20,498 bases of DNA, from assembly GCA_017503305.1 (NCBI GenBank), contig JAFVTJ010000037.1, forward strand, positions 1 through 20,498, read 5' to 3'. Source of the stretch: Clostridia bacterium (GTDB taxonomy: Bacteria; Bacillota_A; Clostridia; Oscillospirales; Acutalibacteraceae). A model generated the notes under the pieces. That model did no database searches, was not told the DNA's origin, and saw only the letters and a list, made by a program, of their open reading frames with translations. Within the stretch, counting starts at the first letter, position 1. Every line of letters starts with the position of its first letter. Position numbers and translations under genes: made by a program. Positions 15,753 through 20,498 of this stretch are shown here, in pieces.

Positions 15753-16355
15753 ATGGCTAAGAATAGCATTATTCCTTTAAACGAGCTTATTGCCCAGTTT
15801 GAACGCTTACCGGGCATTGGCAAAAAGACGGCGCAAAGGTTGGCTTATCACATTTTGGAGCAACCGCCCGAAAGAGCCGAAAAATTTGCCGAAGCGCTTG
15901 TGAATGCACGCCAAAAAATTCATTTTTGTAAGGAATGTCAGGCCTTTACCGACCTTGAAAAATGCGCAATTTGTTCGGACGAGCTGCGCGACCGCACTAC
16001 CATTTGCGTAGTGGCGGAGCCCAAGGACGTAATGGCCTTTGAACGCACCCGCGAATATACAGGTCTTTACCACGTGCTTCACGGGGTGATTTCGCCTATG
16101 GATAACGTAGGTCCCGAAAGTTTAAAAATCAAAGAGCTTATGGCAAGGCTTGCAAGCGGCACTGTAAAGGAAATTATTATGGCTACAAACCCCACTGTTG
16201 AGGGTGAGGCGACAGCCAGCTATATCTCCCGCCTTGTAAAGCCTATGGGCATTAAGGTTACCCGCTTGGCTTATGGTATTCCCGTTGGCGGCGACCTTGA
16301 ATATGCCGACGAATTTACATTGGCCCGCGCATTAGAGGGCAGAAACGAGATTTAA
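15753..16355 (+). CDS. recR: Recombination mediator RecR
   Basis: This 200-residue protein works with RecO to load RecA on single-stranded DNA in gap repair. Helix-hairpin-helix FERLPGIGKKTAQRLAYH (16-33), zinc finger C59xxC62...C71xxC74, Toprim domain (about 82-175) with AEPKD (88-92), and the C-terminal Walker-B-like region GIPVGGDLEYADE are all present. The length is typical. The ATG is 2 bases after the ebfC stop and lacks a good ribosome site, so translation is probably coupled. The DUF896 gene follows 2 bases after its stop. Confidence 0.97.
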   Translation: MAKNSIIPLNELIAQFERLPGIGKKTAQRLAYHILEQPPERAEKFAEALVNARQKIHFCKECQAFTDLEKCAICSDELRDRTTICVVAEPKDVMAFERTREYTGLYHVLHGVISPMDNVGPESLKIKELMARLASGTVKEIIMATNPTVEGEATASYISRLVKPMGIKVTRLAYGIPVGGDLEYADEFTLARALEGRNEI

Positions 16356-16357
16356 TT

Positions 16358-16576
16358 ATGACACAAGAAAAAATTGACCGTATAAATGCCCTTGCGCGTA
16401 AATCTAAGGCCGAAGGTCTTACCGAAGAAGAAAAGCAGGAGCAATACGTTTTAAGAAGAGAATATATCGATTCTTTTAAACAAAGCCTTGTTTCTCAGCT
16501 TGAAAACACCTATATTGTTGAGCCCGACGGCACCAAAAGAAAGGTTAAAGCCAAAGATGAAGATAGTAGTAACTGA
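16358..16576 (+). CDS. DUF896 (YnzC-like) small protein
   Basis: This is a 72-residue cytoplasmic protein with two helices, matching the DUF896 family: INALARKSKAEGLTEEEKQE (residues 9-28) then LRREYIDSFKQSLVSQLENT (residues 32-51). In Bacillus the relatives YnzC and YneB-operon proteins are small helical proteins; YnzC is in the SOS-related yneA-yneB-ynzC operon. This is of interest given the LexA-box gene about 2.5 kb downstream. The C-terminal tail is charged. It starts 2 bases after recR and overlaps the next gene by 20 bases. The molecular function is unknown. Confidence 0.9.
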   Translation: MTQEKIDRINALARKSKAEGLTEEEKQEQYVLRREYIDSFKQSLVSQLENTYIVEPDGTKRKVKAKDEDSSN

Positions 16577-17507
16577 TAGTGGCTCATTAAAATCGCATAA
16601 CGATTTATCACTCCATGTGTTAAATCAGTTTGGTACGGTTGTGGAATATGCGGGCATTACCCGTGAAGAGCTTTTAAAAGAAGTTGTCGATACAGACGTT
16701 TTGCTTTGCAATAAAACTGTTATCGACAGGGAAGTTATGTCGGTAGGCAATACCCTTAAATACGTTGGTCTTTTTGCTACGGGGTACAATAATATTGATA
16801 TTGACTGCGCAAAGGAAAAAGGCATTGTTGTGGCTAATGCAGGTAGCTATTCTACCAATGCGGTGGCACAGCAAACAATAGCTTATATTTTAAATCACTA
16901 TACCAAAATTAGCGAATACGATAGTTTTGTAAAGGCGGGCGGTTGGCAAAAAGCAACTGTTTTTTCGCCTTTGGTTTACGCTACCGACGAGGTTTTCGCT
17001 AAAACTATTGGCCTTATAGGTTACGGCAGCATTGCAAAAGCGGTGGAAAAAATTGCCGTAGCAATGGGAATGAAGGTTCTGGTTTACACCCGCACTGTAA
17101 GAGAAAACGACGAAAAGTTTGTATCGCTTGATTACCTTTTACAAAATAGCGACGTGGTATCTGTTCATTGTCCTTTGAACGAGCAAAGCAAAAATATGTT
17201 TAATGCCGAAGCCTTTGCAAAATTTAAAGACGGCGCATATTTTGTTAATACCGCTCGTGGTGGTGTTATGGATGAAGCCGCCCTTTTTGAAGCGCTCGAA
17301 AGTGGTAAACTTTCGGGAGCGGCGGTTGACGTTTTACAGAGCGAGCCAATGCCAAATGATTGCATTTTAATGAAAGCTAAAAATATAACGATTACTCCCC
17401 ACACCTGTTGGGCGCCATTAACCACACGAAAGCGCCTTTTGGGCATTGTGTGTGATAACATAACCGCCTTTTTGGAAGGCAACCCGCAAAACAACGTTGC
17501 AAGGTAG
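16557..17507 (+). CDS. D-2-hydroxyacid dehydrogenase (glycerate dehydrogenase-like)
   Basis: This 316-residue NAD-dependent enzyme should interconvert a 2-oxo acid and its D-2-hydroxy acid. The nucleotide motif is IGLIGYGSIAKAV (151-163). The catalytic triad is R234 in NTARGG, E263 in LQSEPMP and H282 in TPHTCWAP. The HxxW form and overall pattern favour hydroxypyruvate/glycerate dehydrogenase over lactate or phosphoglycerate dehydrogenase. There is no C-terminal ACT domain. The ATG at 16557 gives the family length. An upstream in-frame start at 16488 would add 23 residues that lie wholly inside the DUF896 gene. The metabolic enzyme in a recombination operon is a chance companion, as far as I can tell. 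Confidence 0.9.
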   Translation: MKIVVTDSGSLKSHNDLSLHVLNQFGTVVEYAGITREELLKEVVDTDVLLCNKTVIDREVMSVGNTLKYVGLFATGYNNIDIDCAKEKGIVVANAGSYSTNAVAQQTIAYILNHYTKISEYDSFVKAGGWQKATVFSPLVYATDEVFAKTIGLIGYGSIAKAVEKIAVAMGMKVLVYTRTVRENDEKFVSLDYLLQNSDVVSVHCPLNEQSKNMFNAEAFAKFKDGAYFVNTARGGVMDEAALFEALESGKLSGAAVDVLQSEPMPNDCILMKAKNITITPHTCWAPLTTRKRLLGIVCDNITAFLEGNPQNNVAR

Positions 17508-17516
17508 GTGATTCTT

Positions 17517-19043
17517 TTGTTTTCAAGAACTAAAAGTGTTGGAATTTTCGGTTTTTCAACCTATATGCTTGAAATTGAGGCCGATATTTCTAACGGGCTT
17601 CCTGCCTTTGATATTGTAGGCCTTCCCGATACGGCGGTAAAAGAATCACGCGACCGCGTGCGCGCCGCTTTAAAAAATTGCGGCTTTAAGTTCCCCGTTT
17701 CGCGTATTACTGTAAATCTTGCCCCTGCCGACCGCAAAAAAGAGGGCTCGGCTTACGATTTGCCGGTGCTTTTGGCAATTTTAAAGGCTTCGGGGCAGTT
17801 AAAGGCCGATATGGACTCCTGCGTGGCGGTGGGTGAAGTAGCGCTCGACGGCATTTTGCGTGGCATAAACGGCGTTTTGGCTATGACCATTACCGCCAAG
17901 GAAAATGGTGTGAAAAGCATTTTTGTTCCCCAAGAAAACGCTACCGAAGCGGCCGTTGTTGAAGGCATAAACGTTTATCCCGCTTATGATATTAAGCAGG
18001 TTATCGACCATCTTACAGGCGAAAAGTTAATAGAAAAGCAACCGCCCACACCCGTTAAAAGCGAAAACAGGCTTCGTGTGCCCGATTTTTGCGACGTTAA
18101 AGGTCAGGTTGCAGCCAAAAAGGCATTGGAAGTTGCCGCTGCAGGTGGTCATAACATTATTTTGGTGGGCCCTCCGGGCGCAGGTAAAAGTATGCTTGCA
18201 AAGCGACTTCCCGGTATTTTGCCCGATATGACCTTTGAGGAATCGATTGAAACCACAAAAATACACTCTATTGCGGGTGTTATAGATAATAAAAACCCCT
18301 TCGTGTCACAAAGGCCGTTTCGTTCGCCCCACCACACCGTTTCGGTGGCGGGTATGGCAGGTGGCGGCACTGTGCCAAAGCCGGGCGAAATTTCTTTGGC
18401 GCATAACGGTGTTTTGTTTTTGGATGAATTGCCCGAATTTCGCCGTGACGTTATGGAAGCGCTGCGCCAACCGATTGAAGACGGCAAGGTAACAATATCC
18501 CGTGTGGCAGGTACGCTTACATACCCAAGCTCAATTATGCTTGTGGCGGCTATGAACCCTTGTCCTTGCGGATTTTTTGGCCATCCAACACGCAGCTGCA
18601 ACTGCTCGCAAACGGCGGTGCATAAATATCTTGGTAAAATTTCGGGCCCTATGCTTGACCGCATTGATTTGCACGTTGAAGTGCCACCTGTTGATTATAG
18701 TGCCTTAAGCTCAAAAGCGAGTGAAGAAACCTCGGCTGAAATAAAGGCGCGTGTTAACAAGGCGCGTAAAATTCAGCAAGAGCGTTATAAGGGAACGGGC
18801 ATTTCCTGTAATGCACGCCTCACACCCGATTTGATTAAAAAATATTGTATTTTAACCGAAGACGCTTCAAAATATTTGGAACTGTCTTTCGAAAGGCTTG
18901 GTATGTCGGCTCGTGCTTACGACCGCATTTTAAAGGTGGCACGCACTATTGCCGATCTTGACGCAAGTGAAATTATTGAGAAAAACCACATTTTCTCGGC
19001 AATATCCTTCAGAAGCCTTGATAGAAAATATTGGAACACATAA
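17517..19043 (+). CDS. comM: ComM/YifB-type AAA+ ATPase (Mg chelatase-like)
   Basis: This is a 508-residue protein of the ComM family, shown in naturally competent bacteria to be a hexameric helicase that aids branch migration during integration of DNA. A Lon-protease-like N-terminal domain (about 1-165; GLPAFDIVGLPDTAVKESRD) is followed by the AAA+ module with Walker A GPPGAGKS (218-225) and Walker B VLFLDE (299-304). A cysteine cluster C349/C351/C361/C363 and the C-terminal Mg-chelatase-like lid (LDRIDLHVEVPPV from 380) complete it. I chose TTG at 17517, with AGGTGA five bases before it, since homologues start directly at this point. A GTG at 17508 overlaps that site. It lies 9 bases after the dehydrogenase stop. 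No competence machinery is visible besides this and the ComEC-like fragment. Confidence 0.93.
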   Translation: MFSRTKSVGIFGFSTYMLEIEADISNGLPAFDIVGLPDTAVKESRDRVRAALKNCGFKFPVSRITVNLAPADRKKEGSAYDLPVLLAILKASGQLKADMDSCVAVGEVALDGILRGINGVLAMTITAKENGVKSIFVPQENATEAAVVEGINVYPAYDIKQVIDHLTGEKLIEKQPPTPVKSENRLRVPDFCDVKGQVAAKKALEVAAAGGHNIILVGPPGAGKSMLAKRLPGILPDMTFEESIETTKIHSIAGVIDNKNPFVSQRPFRSPHHTVSVAGMAGGGTVPKPGEISLAHNGVLFLDELPEFRRDVMEALRQPIEDGKVTISRVAGTLTYPSSIMLVAAMNPCPCGFFGHPTRSCNCSQTAVHKYLGKISGPMLDRIDLHVEVPPVDYSALSSKASEETSAEIKARVNKARKIQQERYKGTGISCNARLTPDLIKKYCILTEDASKYLELSFERLGMSARAYDRILKVARTIADLDASEIIEKNHIFSAISFRSLDRKYWNT

Positions 19044-19047
19044 AAGC

Positions 19048-19084
19048 AGAAAGCTCGACCTTAGTAAAGGCCGAGCTTTCTAAT
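19048..19084. terminator. Terminator-like hairpin after comM
   Basis: AGAAAGCTCG (19048-19057) pairs with CGAGCTTTCT (19072-19081). After one mismatch, CCTT (19059-19062) pairs with AAGG (19067-19070) around a four-base loop. The plus-strand T tract is weak (TAATTTATATT). It lies between the convergent comM and the small SOS-type gene and can serve both. Confidence 0.75.
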
Positions 19085-19113
19085 TTATATTACATAAAGA
19101 AAGGAAATGTTAT

Positions 19114-19290
19114 TTAAGCTATATGCTTTTTAACGTTGTTTGTTTTAACAACGCGTAAGCGTTTGCGGCGAATGCGCGAAAGCACCTTTTCTTCAAAGGC
19201 TACAAGAGTCTTCTCATTAAAGAGACCCCAAATTATAAAAGCTATACAAGCAAATTCAAATAAAGTTCTTAAAGTGTCTACAAAAGTCAT
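19114..19290 (-). CDS. Small membrane protein under predicted LexA (SOS) control
   Basis: This 58-residue gene has not been named to my knowledge. The ATG at 19290 has a strong ribosome site (GGGAGG, then 9 bases). The protein starts MTFVDTLR and has one membrane helix (about residues 9-24, TLFEFACIAFIIWGLF). A short amphipathic helix follows (NEKTLVAFEEKVLSRI), and the tail is strongly basic (RRKRLRVVKT...NVKKH), so the C-terminus is probably cytoplasmic. The promoter and a perfect 14-base LexA-type palindrome lie just upstream, which predicts induction by DNA damage. SOS-controlled small single-helix proteins in Firmicutes and Actinobacteria (YneA, SosA, DivS, ChiZ) stop cell division, while TisB depolarises membranes. 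This one has no LysM or peptidase domain. Function is inferred from regulation only. A plus-strand frame over the same DNA has no ribosome site. Confidence 0.8.
   Translation of the reverse strand: MTFVDTLRTLFEFACIAFIIWGLFNEKTLVAFEEKVLSRIRRKRLRVVKTNNVKKHIA
19134..19153. repeat. Inverted repeat inside the 3' end of the small gene
   Basis: CGTTGTT (19134-19140) and AACAACG (19147-19153) are perfect complements around a six-base loop. It falls near codons 44-52 of the small gene. It could form a hairpin in the mRNA, or be a coincidence of coding sequence. Confidence 0.35.
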
Positions 19291-19303
19291 TTTTATTACC
19301 TCC

Positions 19304-19317
19304 CGAACATTTGTTCG
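19304..19317. promoter_or_regulatory. LexA operator (SOS box)
   Basis: CGAACATTTGTTCG is a perfect inverted repeat of six bases on each side. Its core GAAC-N4-GTTC is that of Gram-positive LexA (DinR) boxes; two outer or middle positions differ from the Bacillus subtilis consensus CGAACRNRYGTTYC. Its centre lies about 8-9 bases after the predicted transcription start of the small gene, the position expected for a repressor that blocks initiation. Confidence 0.85.
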
Positions 19318-19325
19318 TTAATCTT

Positions 19326-19353
19326 ATTATACCCCGTTTTTTGCAAAAGTCAA
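19326..19353 (-). promoter_or_regulatory. Sigma-A promoter of the small SOS-type gene
   Basis: On the minus strand TTGACT (19353-19348), a 16-base spacer and TATAAT (19331-19326). It is one of the closest matches to consensus in the window. Transcription should begin near 19319, so the LexA box would cover about +2 to +15. Confidence 0.85.
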
Positions 19354-19430
19354 GCATTTTTTAGAAAAATTTTAACTTTTCTTAGGTTCTGTAATAAGAA
19401 TAACAAATTTAATGTCCAAAAAGCAGGACT

Positions 19431-20498
19431 TTAAAAGAAGTTGGGCGGGAATTTGTTATCTTCGAAATTGTAATAGCGTGCGCACACCTCATCAAAGGTG
19501 GGGTTCTTTTCTAAGAAGCCGTAAAGTGCGTTATACGCCTTTTGCTTGGGAATACTAAAACGGCTGAATGAAGTATTCTTTTCGTTTTTCTTTAAATCTT
19601 CTACAGTGAAGTTAGCCTCGTTTTCCATATTGTCAAAATATTCTTTGCGATAAATGGTGCTAAGGTATTCTTGTGCTTGTTCGGCAAGCACGTCATCCTT
19701 GGCGCAAGCAAATTTTACAAGGTAGGGCACGCCCTCATCACCTAAAACATAAAGTGTGCTAATGTGCATATCATCAAGCTTTTTGTTTACGTAGGCTTGG
19801 TAATTATATTCGGCGCAAATGGTGTTTACGTTAAGCACACCTAAAAGCATTACTATAACGCCTGCGCTTATCAAGGCGGTTTTTATAACGTTAATTTTCT
19901 TTAGGTAAACCTTGATGGCAAGACTTATAAATACTATTGCCAAAAAGAGCATAAAGGCACTTGTGGTAAGGCGCTTAACCGTCATACCGTATTCGCCGAT
20001 GTAAAGCACCATTTTTGAAATTGCGGTAGCGATAATAATAAGTGTGAAGAGCGAAATAAAGGTGGCAAGTGCTTTTACACCAAGGCTTAAGCCGTGCTTT
20101 TGTTTTTTAGCAAGCAGTAAGGCGATAAAAACAATAAAAAGATTTATAGCCGCAATTGCGCACATTTCAACAAAGCCTTTGCGGGCATATTCGGCGTAGG
20201 TTATTTTGCCTTCGGGTAAAAAGCCTTTAAAAGCGCTAAAGAAATATGCTAACTGTGAGAACAAATAAAGCAAATAGAAAACCGAAATAGAGGATAGGAA
20301 CGAAACAATATAAACGTTTTCCATACCTTTAAATTTTGCTTTGCCTATTTTAGAAACCTTGCCAAATTTTAGCGAAAAGCCGTAGGCAATAACAAACATT
20401 GCTAAAACTACGCCAACGTTTGCTTTTACAAAGGTAGAAAATGTGTTGCTGAAAATACTATTCATTAAGCCTTTGAAGGCATCGTCGGATGCGATTAG
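19431..20498 (-). CDS. DUF4153/DUF4173-type membrane protein (N-terminal part outside window)
   Basis: The frame is open from the right edge to the stop at 19431 (355 residues visible), so the start lies outside. The ATG at 20465 is internal: the 11 codons before it are open and in family style (LIASDDAFKGL). About six or seven hydrophobic helices fill the first two thirds, including the stretch ITYAEYARKGFVEMCAIAAI. The last third is soluble, begins after a helix ending near NVNTICAEYNY, and contains NYQAYVNKKLDDMHISTLYV. These features are those of the DUF4153/DUF4173 integral membrane family common in Clostridia; the function is unknown. The soluble end should be outside the cytoplasm or a cytosolic tail, which I cannot resolve. 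Only a weak four-base hairpin follows the stop. Confidence 0.75.
   Translation of the reverse strand, partial: LIASDDAFKGLMNSIFSNTFSTFVKANVGVVLAMFVIAYGFSLKFGKVSKIGKAKFKGMENVYIVSFLSSISVFYLLYLFSQLAYFFSAFKGFLPEGKITYAEYARKGFVEMCAIAAINLFIVFIALLLAKKQKHGLSLGVKALATFISLFTLIIIATAISKMVLYIGEYGMTVKRLTTSAFMLFLAIVFISLAIKVYLKKINVIKTALISAGVIVMLLGVLNVNTICAEYNYQAYVNKKLDDMHISTLYVLGDEGVPYLVKFACAKDDVLAEQAQEYLSTIYRKEYFDNMENEANFTVEDLKKNEKNTSFSRFSIPKQKAYNALYGFLEKNPTFDEVCARYYNFEDNKFPPNFF

Noticed and set aside
16488..16556. N-terminal extension of the hydroxyacid dehydrogenase
   Set aside because: It would lie entirely inside the DUF896 gene, and the family begins at the MKIVVTDSG start.
19136..19321. 61-codon plus-strand frame over the small SOS-type gene
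   Set aside because: It has no ribosome site or promoter and is the antisense shadow of the minus-strand gene, which has both.
19414..19429. GTCC/GGAC hairpin after the DUF4153/DUF4173-type gene
   Set aside because: There are only four pairs and no T run on the minus strand.
1..20498. CRISPR arrays, tRNA or rRNA genes, insertion sequences, prophage genes
   Set aside because: I found no evenly spaced repeats, cloverleaf sequences, transposase motifs or phage structural genes. I did not run a computed search.

Overview
The window looks like chromosomal core sequence from a low-to-mid GC Gram-positive anaerobe of the class Clostridia, probably near the Oscillospiraceae/Ruminococcaceae (inference). 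The reasons are the SRP RNA-dnaX-ebfC-recR cluster, the tepA-ftsK pairing, a DUF896 (YnzC-like) protein, strong AGGAGG-type ribosome sites with some TTG starts, a Gram-positive-type LexA box, and bidirectional terminators between convergent genes. There is no rRNA, tRNA, CRISPR array, transposase or phage gene that I can see.

Layout. Positions 1-428 hold the 3' end of a gene that resembles the C-terminal part of clostridial acyltransferase-like proteins. Positions 561-2715 are an AT-rich pair, a lipoprotein and a multi-pass membrane protein of unknown function, with its own promoter and a strong terminator. A minus-strand operon (7834 down to 2913) follows: TepA-like ClpP-family protease, FtsK/SpoIIIE DNA translocase, a membrane-anchored ComEC-like metallo-beta-lactamase protein, and an ROK glucokinase. 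Divergent from it are an orphan E2-type acyltransferase-fold protein with an altered active site (7995-8843) and class II fructose-bisphosphate aldolase (8902-9765). A second minus-strand operon (13493 down to 9824) encodes a Nudix hydrolase, a RING-finger-like membrane protein, GalU and an NSS-family sodium symporter. Divergent from that is the SRP RNA gene, followed by dnaX-ebfC-recR-DUF896-2-hydroxyacid dehydrogenase-comM (13789-19043). The right end holds a small, previously unlisted gene (19114-19290, minus) and the C-terminal part of a DUF4153/DUF4173-type membrane protein that runs off the edge.

How the genes work together. The dnaX cluster joins replication clamp loading (DnaX), recombination mediation (RecR, EbfC) and a ComM-type helicase. 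Glucokinase, GalU and aldolase are central sugar metabolism, but they lie in three different transcription units.

The most interesting item is the 58-residue membrane protein at 19114-19290. A consensus-like sigma-A promoter and a perfect GAAC-N4-GTTC LexA operator at about +2 to +15 precede its strong ribosome site. This arrangement predicts a DNA-damage-induced small membrane protein, comparable in regulation (not in sequence) to the SOS division inhibitors YneA and SosA or to the SOS toxin TisB. It lies directly downstream of, and convergent with, the recR-comM operon.
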